From assembly GCF_001558155.1 (NCBI RefSeq), contig NZ_LOAS01000022.1, positions 62,001-126,000 on the forward strand: DNA of 64,000 bases, written 5' to 3'. The position numbers and the translations under genes are program-made. Origin of the DNA: Aliiruegeria sabulilitoris. GTDB taxonomy: Bacteria > Pseudomonadota > Alphaproteobacteria > Rhodobacterales > Rhodobacteraceae. Below are positions 18,691 to 28,897 of the stretch, in pieces; the stretch's first letter is position 1, and each line of letters opens with the position of its first letter. Under the pieces are notes generated by a model. It searched no databases and was not told the DNA's origin. It saw only the letters and a program-made list of their open reading frames with translations.

Positions 18691-18825
18691 GGGGGCTTTG
18701 CCCCCCGCGCTCTTTCGAGCGCTCCCCCCAGGATATTTGGGAACAGATGATGAGACGCGATGCCCTGATTTCATCTTTCCACAAATACCTCTGCCGGAGG
18801 TACAACCCGCAGGATCGTTCGCGCG
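18691..18825. repeat. dispersed intergenic repeat, copy 1 (double hairpin plus inverted A/T motif)
   Basis: About 135 bp that aligns with a second copy near 54.5 kb. It begins with the hairpin GGGGGC-TTT-GCCCCC (18691-18706), then GCGCTC-TTTC-GAGCGC (18707-18722), then CCAGGATATTTGGGAACAGATGATGA. An inverted partner follows, TTCATCTTTCCACAAATACCTCTGCCGG (18770-18797), and CCGCAGGAT (18808-18816). The inner halves are inverted versions of one motif, giving a REP/BIME-like structure. It lies between the acyltransferase gene and the binding-protein gene. Confidence 0.75.
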
Positions 18826-18851
18826 TGAGGCGGTGGTTGCCGGAACAGGAA

Positions 18852-18877
18852 AGCGCCCGGCGAAACCGCCGGGCGCT
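18852..18877 (-). terminator. strong hairpin after the ribose-type ABC operon
   Basis: A perfect 11-bp stem (AGCGCCCGGCG / CGCCGGGCGCT) with a 4-nt loop lies 33 bp after the binding-protein stop. On the minus strand it is followed by TTTCC, a weak U-run. It is a likely terminator for the five-gene operon. Confidence 0.7.
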
Positions 18878-18909
18878 CCTTGCTGCTGTCCCTCGAAATT
18901 TCTACGCGA

Positions 18910-19857
18910 TCAGAACGGGCTGTCCGGATAGTAGAATTTCTCGGCATTCTCCTTGGTGATCAGAACCGAGCCGATCACGAACTTGCCGGAGACCGGGGCG
19001 TTGGAGACGAAGTTCAGCGCCGTCATTTCAATGGCGGTGGCGGACATCGAGGGCGGATAAGTCACGTTGGCCTTGATCGTTGCGTCGCCATCGGCCACGC
19101 GCTTGATCATCTCCTTCATGCCAGCGCCGCCGAGCACCCACATCTCGTCCATGCGGTCCGCTTCCTTCATGGCGCCCAGAACACCGATGGCCATGTCGTC
19201 GTCAGACGCCCACACGGCGTCGATTTCCGGATACTTGGACAGGAAGTCCTGCATCACGGTGAAGGCGTCGTCACGGTTCCAGTTGCCGTGCTCCATGCCG
19301 AGGATCTCGATGCCGGAGCCTTCGATCGCCGCCTGGAAGCCCTCGACCCGCTCGTTGTCGATGGTTGTCGGGATGCCGCGCAAAACGACGATCTTGCCGC
19401 CATCGGGCATCATTTCTTTGAAGAACATGCCGGACGTGTAGCCGAAGCCTGGGTTGTCGCCGGCCACGTAGAGGTCTTCGATGCCGTCTTCGCTCAGGCC
19501 GCGGTCGATCACAGTCACCCAGGCGCCGCTATCCTTCACGCGCTTCACGGGCGCGGTCAGCGGCTCGGATTCGAAGGGCAGCACGACCAGCGCGTCGATA
19601 TTGCGCGTGGCCATCATGTCCTCGATATCGTTGACCTGCTTGGCCGGATCGGACGCGGTCGAGAGCACGAAGTCGAGCTCCGGATAGGTGTCCTCAAGGC
19701 GCTTGATCGCTTCCTTGGCGTGGAAGTTCATGCCACCGGCCCAGCCATGGGTCGCAGCCGGAATGGATACGCCGATGATTGCGTCAGCGGCCATCGCCAC
19801 GCCCGCGGCCATAACGGTCGCAATCGCCGTGGCGCCGAAGAGATGTTTCATTTTCAT
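18910..19857 (-). CDS. Ribose-type (CUT2) ABC transporter substrate-binding protein, 315 aa
   Basis: This is a periplasmic sugar-binding protein of the peripla_BP_4/RbsB fold. It has a Sec signal peptide (MKMKHLFGATAIATVMAAGVAMA) followed by IIGVSIPAATHGWAGGMNFHA. Two-lobe blocks are visible: NIDALVVLPFESEPLTAPVK, VTVIDRGL, the hinge KIVVLRGIPTTIDNERVEGF, and AVWASDDDMAIGVLGAM. It is the promoter-distal gene of the operon, which is unusual, since binding-protein genes normally come first. It has a strong GGGAGGAAG ribosome site, and a hairpin lies just upstream. The ligand is probably a pentose/hexose or derived polyol or disaccharide; it cannot be named. Confidence 0.94.
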   Translation of the reverse strand: MKMKHLFGATAIATVMAAGVAMAADAIIGVSIPAATHGWAGGMNFHAKEAIKRLEDTYPELDFVLSTASDPAKQVNDIEDMMATRNIDALVVLPFESEPLTAPVKRVKDSGAWVTVIDRGLSEDGIEDLYVAGDNPGFGYTSGMFFKEMMPDGGKIVVLRGIPTTIDNERVEGFQAAIEGSGIEILGMEHGNWNRDDAFTVMQDFLSKYPEIDAVWASDDDMAIGVLGAMKEADRMDEMWVLGGAGMKEMIKRVADGDATIKANVTYPPSMSATAIEMTALNFVSNAPVSGKFVIGSVLITKENAEKFYYPDSPF

Positions 19858-19873
19858 GGTCTTCCTCCCTAAT

Positions 19874-19890
19874 TGCCCCGCGACGGGGCA
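19874..19890 (-). promoter_or_regulatory. hairpin immediately upstream of the binding-protein gene
   Basis: A perfect 7-bp stem (TGCCCCG / CGGGGCA) with a 3-nt loop lies between the permease stop and the Shine-Dalgarno of the binding-protein gene. It may be an mRNA processing or 5'-stabilising element that raises binding-protein expression. Confidence 0.45.
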
Positions 19891-19899
19891 CTCTTCCCG

Positions 19900-20893
19900 T
19901 CAGCGGGATGACTTCCTGGCGCGCTGAAGCACAACCGCCAGAATGATGATCACGCCCTGGATCGCCCCGTTGAGATAGGGGCTCACAAGGTCCGTGAGAT
20001 TGAGAATATTGTCGATCAGCCCGAGGATCAGGACACCGACCACGGTGCCCCAGACGCGCCCGAAACCACCCGACAACAGCGTGCCGCCGATGATGACCGC
20101 CGCGATGGTCTCCAGCTCCCACAGCAGCCCGGTGGAGTTGGAGGCCGAGCCGAGCCGCGGCACGTAGAGCACGGAGGCCAGGCCCACCAGGATCCCGAGT
20201 ACGACATAGGTCATCAGGCGGACATTCTTGACATGCACCGCCGAGTAACGCGCGACCTGCTCGTTGGAGCCGATGGCGGCGCAATGGCGGCCATAGGCTG
20301 TGTGACGCATGGCGATCTCGCCGAGAATGGCGACCACGGCAAAGACGATGATCGGCCAGCGGATCCCGAACAGCCCGCCGTAATAGACCGGCTCATAGAT
20401 CGAGCCGATCGAGAAATTCAGCGAGATGGTGCCCCCATCGGCCATCCATGTGACAAGGCTGCGAAAGATCACCATCATGCCCAGCGTCACGATGAAGGCC
20501 TCGATCCCCATTCGGGTGATCAGCAACCCGTTCACCGCGCCGGCAAACGCGCCGAGCATCAGCCCCGTTCCCATACCGATAAGGATCACCCCCCATCCGG
20601 TGCCAAGCGCGGGGATGAGCGCGTTCATGACCATGATCATGATGCCGGCAATGAAGGCGGTCATCGATCCGACAGAGAGGTCGAGCCCGCCGGCTGTGAT
20701 CACGAAGGTCATGCCGACGGCCATGATGCCGATGAAGGCCGAGCGCGAAAGCACGTTGGTGATGTTCTTGGAGGCGAGGAAATCGGGGTTCAGCAGGTAG
20801 CCGATCACGATCAGGACAACGAGCGCCAGGATCGGCCCGAGCGCCTGGATGTCGAATTTGAACCCGCCCTTGCCCGGGGCATTGCCGGTCGTA

Positions 20894-20907
<14 letters not shown>
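19900..20907 (-). CDS. Ribose-type ABC transporter permease, 335 aa
   Basis: This is an inner-membrane permease of the RbsC/BPD_transp_2 family with about ten hydrophobic segments. Blocks seen are FVITAGGLDLSVGSMTAF, GTGLMLGAFAGAVNGLLITRMGIEAFIVTLGMM, RHTAYGRHCAAIGSNEQVARYSAV (the cytoplasmic coupling loop) and VIIGGTLLSGGFGRVWGT. Its start overlaps the end of the ATPase gene by 14 bp (8 bp if the second ATG at 20901 is used). Confidence 0.94.
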
Positions 20908-22447
<1,540 letters not shown>

Positions 22448-22454
22448 CGGTTCC

Positions 22455-23600
22455 TCACGCCAGCTTGACCCAGGCCGCGTCCCGCGCCGAGCTGCGCACG
22501 CAGGCATCGACAAAGGACACGCCGGCCAGCCCGTCTTGCACGGTCGGAAAGACGACATCGGCCGGGATTGGCTCGCCCGCCATCTTCGCCCGGATCGCGC
22601 GTGCGGCCTCGGCATAGATATTGGCAAACCCTTCCAGGTAGCCCTCGGGGTGTCCGCCCGGCGTGCGGGAAACACGACCCGCCACGTCGCGCGCGCCGGA
22701 ACCGGAGCGGGTCAGCAGCCGCTTGGGCTCGCCGAACGGCGTGAACCAGAGGTAGTTCGGGTCCTCCTGCGACCATTCCAGCCCGCCCTTGGCGCCGTAG
22801 ACGCGCAGCTTAAGCGCGTTCTCGTTGCCCGGTGCCACCTGGCTGCACCAGAGCATCCCGCGCGCGCCGCCTTTGTAGCGCAGCATGACATGGCCGTTAT
22901 CGTCCACGCGGCGGCCATCGACGAAGCTCTGCAGATCCGCCGAAAGGCTCTCCAGCTCGAGCCCGGTCACGAAACCGGCGAGGTTGAAGGCGTGGGTGCC
23001 GATATCGCCCGTCGAGCCCCCTGCCCCGGTGCGTTCCGGATCGGTGCGCCATTCGGATTGTTTGTTGGTGCCGGTCTTCTCGACCGCCTCCGTCAACCAG
23101 TCCTGCGGGTATTCGACCTGCACGACGCGGATTTCGCCCAGCTCGCCATTGGCGACCATCTCGCGCGCCTGCCGCACCATCGGGTAGCCGGTATAGTTAT
23201 GGGTGAGCACGAAGAGCGCATCGCTCTCTTCGGCCAGCTTCACCAGCTTGCGGGCGTCCGGCAGCGTCGAGGTCAGCGGCTTGTCGCAGATCACGTGGAT
23301 GCCACGCTTGAGGAATTCGCGCGCCGCCGGATAGTGGACGTGGTTCGGGGTGACGATTGCCACCGCGTCGATGCCGCCCTTGATCCGGTTCTCCCGGATC
23401 GCCATCTCGCGGAAATCGCCATAGATACGGTCCGGTGCGAGGCCGAGCGCCTCGCCACTGGCCTTCGCCTTCTCCGGCGTCGAGGAAAGCGCCCCGGCGA
23501 CCAGTTCGAATTCCCCGTCGATACGAGCGGCGATGCGGTGTACGGCGCCGATGAAGGCATCATTGCCGCCACCGACCATGCCAAGCTTGAGTGGTGCCAT
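22455..23600 (-). CDS. Gfo/Idh/MocA-family sugar oxidoreductase, 381 aa
   Basis: This NAD(P)-dependent dehydrogenase would oxidise a sugar, polyol or glycoside taken up by the adjacent ABC system. It has an N-terminal Rossmann fold with LGMVGGGNDAFIGAVHR (glycine motif at 10-12), then AIVTPNHVHYPAAREFLKRGIHVICDKPLTS (the family's catalytic-lysine EKP-like motif, here DKP), and a C-terminal alpha/beta domain with the STGDIGTHAFNLA histidine segment. It starts 3 bp after the isomerase gene and is followed 7 bp later by the ATPase gene. The product may be a keto-sugar. Confidence 0.93.
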   Translation of the reverse strand: MAPLKLGMVGGGNDAFIGAVHRIAARIDGEFELVAGALSSTPEKAKASGEALGLAPDRIYGDFREMAIRENRIKGGIDAVAIVTPNHVHYPAAREFLKRGIHVICDKPLTSTLPDARKLVKLAEESDALFVLTHNYTGYPMVRQAREMVANGELGEIRVVQVEYPQDWLTEAVEKTGTNKQSEWRTDPERTGAGGSTGDIGTHAFNLAGFVTGLELESLSADLQSFVDGRRVDDNGHVMLRYKGGARGMLWCSQVAPGNENALKLRVYGAKGGLEWSQEDPNYLWFTPFGEPKRLLTRSGSGARDVAGRVSRTPGGHPEGYLEGFANIYAEAARAIRAKMAGEPIPADVVFPTVQDGLAGVSFVDACVRSSARDAAWVKLA

Positions 23601-23603
23601 GAT

Positions 23604-24656
23604 TCAGATCCCCAGCATCTTGCGGTTGCCTGCCTCGTCGGTGCCGCCATCGGCGAAATCGTCGAAGGCCTTCTCGGTGACGCGGATGATGTGTTCCTTG
23701 ACGAACTGCGCCCCTTCGCGCGCGCCGTCCTCTGGGTGCTTCAGGCAGCATTCCCATTCGACCACGGCCCAACCGTCAAAATCGATCGCGGCCATCTTGG
23801 AAAAGATCGCGCCGAAATCGCACTGGCCGTCTCCAAGCGAGCGGAAACGTCCGGCCCGGTCGACCCAGGGCTGGTAGCCGGAGTAGACGCCCTGCCTGCC
23901 TGTCGGATTGAATTCGGCATCCTTGACGTGGAACATCCCGATGCGTTCGGCGTAGATGTCGATATTGTCCAGGTAATCAAGGCATTGCAGGACGTAGTGG
24001 GAGGGATCGTAGAGCATCATCGCACGCGGGTGGTTGTTCACGCGTTCGAGGAACATCTCGAAGGTGACGCCGTCATGCAGATCCTCGCCGGGATGGATCT
24101 CGTAGCAGACATTCACGCCGCATTCATCGGCATGATCGAGGATCGGCTTCCAGCGCCGCGCCAGCTCATCAAAGGCCGTCTCGATCAGACCTGCGGGCCG
24201 CTGCGGCCACGGGTAGATGAACGGCCATGCCAGCGCACCGGAGAAGCTCGCATGTGCGGTCAGCCCCATGTTCTTCGACGCCGTGAGCGCCTTCTTGACC
24301 TGGTCCACGGCCCATTCCTGCCGTGCCTTCGGGTTGCCGCGCACTTCCGGCGCTGCGAAGCCGTCAAAGGCGGTGTCATAGGCGGGATGGACCGCCACGA
24401 GCTGGCCTTGCAAGTGGGTGGAGAGCTCCGTCACGGCCACGCCGTTCTCGGCCGCCACGCCCTTGAACGTGTCGCAGTAATCCTTGCTCTCGGCAGCCTT
24501 GGCCAGATCGATCAGCCGACCGTCCCAGCTGGGCACTTGCACGCCGATATAGCCACAATCGGCGGCCCATTTGGTGATGCTGTCCCAGGAATTGAACGGC
24601 GCCTCGTCACCGGCGAACTGCGCCAGGAAAAGGGCGGGGCCCTTGATCGTCTTCAT
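23604..24656 (-). CDS. Sugar phosphate isomerase/epimerase (AP endonuclease 2 fold), 350 aa
   Basis: This is a predicted metal-dependent TIM-barrel isomerase or epimerase acting with the neighbouring oxidoreductase. Family blocks are WAADCGYIGVQVPSWDGRL, NVCYEIHPGEDLHDG (metal-ligand E and H), MLYDPSHYVLQCLDYLDNI, RIGMFHVKDAEF (H and D) and FDGWAVVEWECCLKHPEDG (final E ligand). It is the first gene of the operon, downstream of two candidate LacI-family operators. Isomerase plus Gfo/Idh/MocA pairs are common in catabolism of inositols, 3-keto-glycosides and rare sugars. The exact reaction is not recognisable. Confidence 0.92.
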   Translation of the reverse strand: MKTIKGPALFLAQFAGDEAPFNSWDSITKWAADCGYIGVQVPSWDGRLIDLAKAAESKDYCDTFKGVAAENGVAVTELSTHLQGQLVAVHPAYDTAFDGFAAPEVRGNPKARQEWAVDQVKKALTASKNMGLTAHASFSGALAWPFIYPWPQRPAGLIETAFDELARRWKPILDHADECGVNVCYEIHPGEDLHDGVTFEMFLERVNNHPRAMMLYDPSHYVLQCLDYLDNIDIYAERIGMFHVKDAEFNPTGRQGVYSGYQPWVDRAGRFRSLGDGQCDFGAIFSKMAAIDFDGWAVVEWECCLKHPEDGAREGAQFVKEHIIRVTEKAFDDFADGGTDEAGNRKMLGI

Positions 24657-24728
24657 CGCACAACCTCCTCGGCCGGCGAAGCGGTGCGCTATTCGCGCAG
24701 CCCCTCCCCGGCATTTGCGAATCGATAA

Positions 24729-24742
24729 TGTAATCCTTTACA
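24729..24742. promoter_or_regulatory. candidate LacI-family operator, site 1 (TGTAA-N4-TTACA)
   Basis: TGTAATCCTTTACA has perfect 5-bp inverted ends around a 4-bp centre. It lies in the divergent region between the isomerase gene (start 24656) and the LacI-type regulator gene (start 24843). A second copy of the same pattern is centred exactly 32 bp away (about three helical turns), so two dimers would bind one DNA face. Confidence 0.75.
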
Positions 24743-24760
24743 TCGCGAGTGTAGGCGGTG

Positions 24761-24774
24761 TGTAATCGATTACA
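24761..24774. promoter_or_regulatory. candidate LacI-family operator, site 2 (perfect 14-bp palindrome)
   Basis: TGTAATCGATTACA is a perfect 14-bp palindrome with the central CG typical of LacI-family operators. It is 69 bp before the regulator start and 32 bp centre-to-centre from site 1. Confidence 0.8.
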
Positions 24775-24842
24775 AGAAGTAAGTTCGGCAATGTATACGT
24801 TCACGCCGCACCAACTCGAAACGCGAGCAAGGCCACGAAACC

Positions 24843-25889
24843 ATGGGAAAATCCGGCTCCAGAGCCCCTTCCATACGGGATGTGGCCCATGCCGCCGGGG
24901 TCTCGACTGCGACGGTGAGTCGTACCCTGTCCAACCCCGACGTGGTGAGTGAAACAACCCGCGAGGCAGTATTCCTGGCGATCCGGGAAACCGGCTATAC
25001 GGTCAATATCGCCGCGAGAAACCTGCGCAAGCGCGAGACCGGCGCGGTGGCCGTTCTTCTGCCCAACCTCGCCAATCCTTTCTTCTCGCGCATCCTCTCG
25101 GGCATTGCCGAGGTAATGGCGGAGGCCGGGCTGAGCGTGTTGATCAGCGACACCACGCCAATGGCACGGGACGACCACCGCCTGCCCGAATATGTCAGCC
25201 AGAACAATGTGGACGGCATCATCGTTCTGGACGGAAACCTGCGGCAGGACGCGCTGCTCGATCGGGGCAGCCCGGAGGTGCGCGCGCCGATGGTGTTTGC
25301 CTGTGAGTGGATCTCCCAGATCGACCGCCCCATTGTGACTGTGGACAACCAGGAAGCCTCCGTTCGGGCCGTGCAGCACCTTCTGTCGCTCGGCCACAGG
25401 CGGATCGGCCATATCTGCGGTCCGCCCGACAACGTGCTCACCGCCAGCCGGCTGGAGGGCGCGCGCGGGGCCATGCAGTCGGTCGGATTGCGGATGAAGC
25501 CAGAATGGATCTATCCGGGCGATTTCTCCCTGCAATCGGGAGCGGAGGCGGCAAAGATCTGGCATGGCTCAAACGACCGGCCGACGGCGGTCTATTGCGC
25601 CTGTGACGAGATGGCCCTGGGCTTCATCGGCGAGCTTACACGCCGCAAGGTGGCCGTTCCGCGGGAGGTCTCCGTCGTCGGATTTGACGATCTGGACATG
25701 GCAGCGCATTTCGTGCCCTCCCTGACCACCATACACCAACCCCGCATCACCATCGGGCGCACGGCCGCCCGCCTGCTGCTGGAACGAATGCGCATGACGC
25801 CCAAGGAGCGCAGCGCAAGGCCTGCTCCACGCGTCATTCTCCCGGTGGAACTGGCCGTTCGCGAAAGCACGGCGCCACCGCCGGGGTGA
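24843..25889 (+). CDS. LacI-family transcriptional regulator, 348 aa
   Basis: This is a cytoplasmic sugar-responsive regulator. The N-terminal LacI helix-turn-helix is at residues 10-32 (SIRDVAHAAGVSTATVSRTLSNPDVVS), followed by the hinge helix region (AARNLRKRETGAVAVLLPNLANPFFSRIL) and a periplasmic-binding-protein-like core (DNQEASVRAVQHLLSLGHRRIGHICGP, STLTTIHQPR-type end). It is divergent from the isomerase/oxidoreductase/ABC operon, with two TGTAA-N4-TTACA sites between. It is therefore the probable local regulator, most likely a repressor relieved by the imported sugar or a derivative. Confidence 0.95.
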   Translation: MGKSGSRAPSIRDVAHAAGVSTATVSRTLSNPDVVSETTREAVFLAIRETGYTVNIAARNLRKRETGAVAVLLPNLANPFFSRILSGIAEVMAEAGLSVLISDTTPMARDDHRLPEYVSQNNVDGIIVLDGNLRQDALLDRGSPEVRAPMVFACEWISQIDRPIVTVDNQEASVRAVQHLLSLGHRRIGHICGPPDNVLTASRLEGARGAMQSVGLRMKPEWIYPGDFSLQSGAEAAKIWHGSNDRPTAVYCACDEMALGFIGELTRRKVAVPREVSVVGFDDLDMAAHFVPSLTTIHQPRITIGRTAARLLLERMRMTPKERSARPAPRVILPVELAVRESTAPPPG

Positions 25890-25949
25890 CCCGAGCCAGT
25901 TTCGTCGTCATAAATGTGACAAACGCCCCATCAAGTCAGGCAAGCCCAG

Positions 25950-27272
25950 ATGACCCGCTTTGTGTCCCTCGCCCTCACCGCGTTCCTCGCCACGCCCGCG
26001 CTGTCCGGAGAACTGCCGCCTGCCGTCACCGACGACATGTTCGCCGCGACCTCCCCCGCGATGGTCGAGGTCGGCCGCCTGCTTTTCTGGGACCCGATCC
26101 TGTCCGGCAACCGCAACATCTCCTGCGGTACCTGCCACCACCCGAAATTCGGCACCTCGGACGGCGTTTCGCTCTCGCTTGGCGAAGGGGGCACCGGGCT
26201 CGGGCCAGAGCGCAAGCCGGACTCCGAAAACATGCCGGAGCAGCGTATTCCGCGCAACGCGCCCGCCATGTTCAACCTCGGCGCGATGGAGTTCACCACG
26301 CTTTTCCACGATGGCCGGATTCAGGCCGACCCGTCCCAGCCCAACGGGCTGCGCACGCCGCTGGACCAGGAGATGGTGCAGGGATTTTCCGGCGTGCTCT
26401 CGGCCCAGACAATGTTCCCAGTGCTGAGTCAGGACGAGATGGCCGGTCAATACAGCGAGAACGAGATCTCCAAGGCCGTGCGCTCAGGTCGACTGACGGG
26501 GGAAAATGGCGCCTGGAACCTGATCGCGCAGCGGGTGCGCGCCATTCCGGCCTACCAGTCAGCGTTCGAGGCGGCCCTGCCGGAAGTCGCCGCCGGGCGA
26601 CCGGTCAACTTCACCGATATCTCCAACGCGATTGCGGAATTCATCAACTGGGAATGGCGCTCTGATGACAGCCCCTTTGACCGCCACTTGCGGGGTGAAG
26701 AAACGCTGGAAGGCGCGGCGCGGCATGGCATGGAGCTGTTTTATGGCAAGGCGGGGTGCAGCGACTGTCATTCCGGCCCGTTCCAGACCGACCACGCGTT
26801 CCATGCCATGGCGGTTCCGCAATTCGGCCCCGGCAAGGCGGAGCGTTTCGAAAGCCATTCCCGTGACGAAGGCCGTTTCCGGGTGACCGGGAAGGAGGGC
26901 GATCTCTACGCCTTTCTGACGCCCAGCCTGCGCAATGTCGCCCTGACGGCCCCCTACGGGCACACCGGCTCGCATCGCGATCTCGCTGCGTTTGTCAGCT
27001 ATCATCTCGACCCATCCAAGGGGCTGACCGCTTTCGACCGGACACAGCCGATTTTGCACGATTTCAAGGGCAAGGAAATCTGGGCTGCGCTTGAGGATGA
27101 CACCGAGGCGGAGCGGATTGCAAAAGCGGCTGAAAGGAACTCTGTTTCGCTCTCAGAAGACGAAGTATCTGCCTTGTTGGAGTTCCTTCACAGCCTGACG
27201 GGCGCCAACGGCGCAGACGGCCGGCTTGGCATTCCAGACAGCGTCCCGAGCGGGCTTCAAGTCGACCATTAG
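25950..27272 (+). CDS. Di-haem cytochrome c peroxidase/MauG-family protein, 440 aa
   Basis: This is a periplasmic c-type di-haem protein. A Sec signal peptide (residues 1-19) is followed by two haem sites: CGTCH (59-63) and CSDCH (270-274). The spacing of about 210 residues and the segment PSLRNVALTAPYGHTGSHRDLAAFVSYHL fit the bacterial CcpA/MauG superfamily. Classical peroxidase and MauG-type post-translational oxidation are both possible; sequence alone does not decide. It lies 60 bp after the LacI-type gene on the same strand and converges on the CRTAC1 gene. Such peroxidases often neighbour CRTAC1 or UnbV proteins. Confidence 0.9.
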   Translation: MTRFVSLALTAFLATPALSGELPPAVTDDMFAATSPAMVEVGRLLFWDPILSGNRNISCGTCHHPKFGTSDGVSLSLGEGGTGLGPERKPDSENMPEQRIPRNAPAMFNLGAMEFTTLFHDGRIQADPSQPNGLRTPLDQEMVQGFSGVLSAQTMFPVLSQDEMAGQYSENEISKAVRSGRLTGENGAWNLIAQRVRAIPAYQSAFEAALPEVAAGRPVNFTDISNAIAEFINWEWRSDDSPFDRHLRGEETLEGAARHGMELFYGKAGCSDCHSGPFQTDHAFHAMAVPQFGPGKAERFESHSRDEGRFRVTGKEGDLYAFLTPSLRNVALTAPYGHTGSHRDLAAFVSYHLDPSKGLTAFDRTQPILHDFKGKEIWAALEDDTEAERIAKAAERNSVSLSEDEVSALLEFLHSLTGANGADGRLGIPDSVPSGLQVDH

Positions 27273-27343
27273 CGCCCCATTTTAGCGCCGGACGGAGGCC
27301 CTGTCTTCAGCGCGCTCATTCATGAGGAGCGCTCCCGAATGTT

Positions 27344-28897
27344 TCAATCCGTTGGGCGCAATTCCAATGCCCCAGCATCCAGTCGCCAGATCTCGTAGCT
27401 CTGACCGGCCGCGGCTTGCAGCCAATCACTTTGCTCTCCTGACGGCCAGATAACCCGAAACGCGACCTGCTCAAGACCGCCGAGCCCGAAATGCTCCGGA
27501 AGGTTCTGGCCGGAGACATGGCCGCCGCCAGAGGTAATCTCGCGCGCGGAAATGCGCCCGTCCGGCCAGCGCAGCTCGATCCAGGCGCCGATGGCAAAGC
27601 CGTTCACGCCCTCCTGTCGCGGCTGCAGGGCAAGCCAGTTTCCCGTCCCTTCGGTGGCGTTGCGATAAAGCTCCATGGGAGCGCGGCGGTTTGCGACCAC
27701 CAGGTCCAGCAGCCCGTCGCCATCGAAATCCGCCAGCGCGGCGCCGCGGGAGCGGTCCGTGGTGGCGATTCCGGCCTCGACAGAGGATTCGAAGAATGTC
27801 CCATCCTCCTGCTGGATCAGCAGGTTGTTCGGGTCGTTGATCGCATTGGTGGGCATCTGGTCGACATTGCCCTTGGCGATGAAGAGGTCATCGCGCCCGT
27901 CATTGTTCACATCGCCGAATTGTGCCGTCCAGCCGGTGGAGGGGCGGCCATCCTCGCCAATATGTGGCCGCTGGGCGAAGGTTCCGATGGAGAATGGCGC
28001 CTGAACATAGCCGGACTCTCCGTCCGACAGCAGCGTCAGCTGGTCGGCCATGGAGGTCAGCACCAGATCGGGGCGGCCGTCGCCGGAGATATCCCGACTG
28101 GCGATCCCCATGCCCCAGATCGAAATCCGCTTCCAGCCATCCTCTTCGCCGAGCAGGCGCGGCACGGCTTCCATGCGCCACATCTGTTCCTCGCCCGCGC
28201 GCACGTAATAATGCCGGTCATTGGAGACCCGCAGATCCGCACGGCCCGAACGGGTCCAGTCGGAAAACAGCATCGAAAGGGCGCAGAAGCCCGGCTCCAG
28301 AACCATCGCCTCGCCATATCCGTCGCCATCTGGGCGGTGCAGCTCGTTCGTGTCGCAGGCCTCGAAGGGGCCTTCCGGGTCGGTCCGGTCGACGTAATTG
28401 CCGATGGCGAGGGTCGGGTAGCGATTGCCCGGCTCCCATGTCGCGGAGAAGGCGGTGGACCACTTGTCGCCGGCGTGGAACCCGAGCCTGTCGCCGGCAT
28501 CCTCGAACTGGCACTCACCGCGCCCCAGCAGGAGCTTGTTCGGCCCGACCCGCAGGATTGCGAGATCGAGCAGGCCGTCACTGTCGATATCGAGCGGATA
28601 GGCGCCGGTCACGCCTGTCATCTCGGGGATTCCCACGCCGAGGTCGAAGGCGAAGGGGTCTCCGGGCGCGGCGGTTCGGTTGAGGAAGAGCCGCGCAGGC
28701 GATGTGCCACCGGCGGCGAAGATCTCGGGCCGGCGGTCGTCGTTGCAGTCGAAAACCGCCACACCGCCGCCGACGAAATGCTCCCAGCCACCGGAATAGA
28801 CATGCTCGACCGGCAGGGCCGCGCGCTCGTCGACGTAGCGGATTTCGGCGGTGGCGGGCATTGCCAGCGCCAGCGCCAGTAAGGCAAGCCACTTCAT
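27344..28897 (-). CDS. CRTAC1-family FG-GAP/VCBS repeat protein with ASPIC/UnbV domain, 517 aa
   Basis: This is a predicted exported beta-propeller protein. It has a signal peptide (MKWLALLALALAMPATA). Several FG-GAP/VCBS calcium-binding repeats are visible as D-x-D/N-x-D-G motifs (for example DCNDDRRPEIF, DIDSDGLLDLAI, DISGDGRPDLVL, DVNNDGRDDLFI, DFDGDGLLDLVV). The C-terminal ASPIC/UnbV domain has VNGFAIGAWIELRWPDG...REITSGGGHVSGQ. Function in bacteria is unknown; the domain is named after a secreted cartilage protein and UnbV. It overlaps the stop of the upstream ROK gene by 4 bp (ATGA), so it is probably co-transcribed with the regulator, and it converges on the di-haem peroxidase. Confidence 0.9.
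   Translation of the reverse strand: MKWLALLALALAMPATAEIRYVDERAALPVEHVYSGGWEHFVGGGVAVFDCNDDRRPEIFAAGGTSPARLFLNRTAAPGDPFAFDLGVGIPEMTGVTGAYPLDIDSDGLLDLAILRVGPNKLLLGRGECQFEDAGDRLGFHAGDKWSTAFSATWEPGNRYPTLAIGNYVDRTDPEGPFEACDTNELHRPDGDGYGEAMVLEPGFCALSMLFSDWTRSGRADLRVSNDRHYYVRAGEEQMWRMEAVPRLLGEEDGWKRISIWGMGIASRDISGDGRPDLVLTSMADQLTLLSDGESGYVQAPFSIGTFAQRPHIGEDGRPSTGWTAQFGDVNNDGRDDLFIAKGNVDQMPTNAINDPNNLLIQQEDGTFFESSVEAGIATTDRSRGAALADFDGDGLLDLVVANRRAPMELYRNATEGTGNWLALQPRQEGVNGFAIGAWIELRWPDGRISAREITSGGGHVSGQNLPEHFGLGGLEQVAFRVIWPSGEQSDWLQAAAGQSYEIWRLDAGALELRPTD

Noticed and set aside
27300-27340. Possible terminator between the di-haem peroxidase and CRTAC1 genes
   Set aside because: AGCGCGCTC and GAGGAGCGCT are only imperfectly complementary and no T-tract follows, so it is not listed as a feature.
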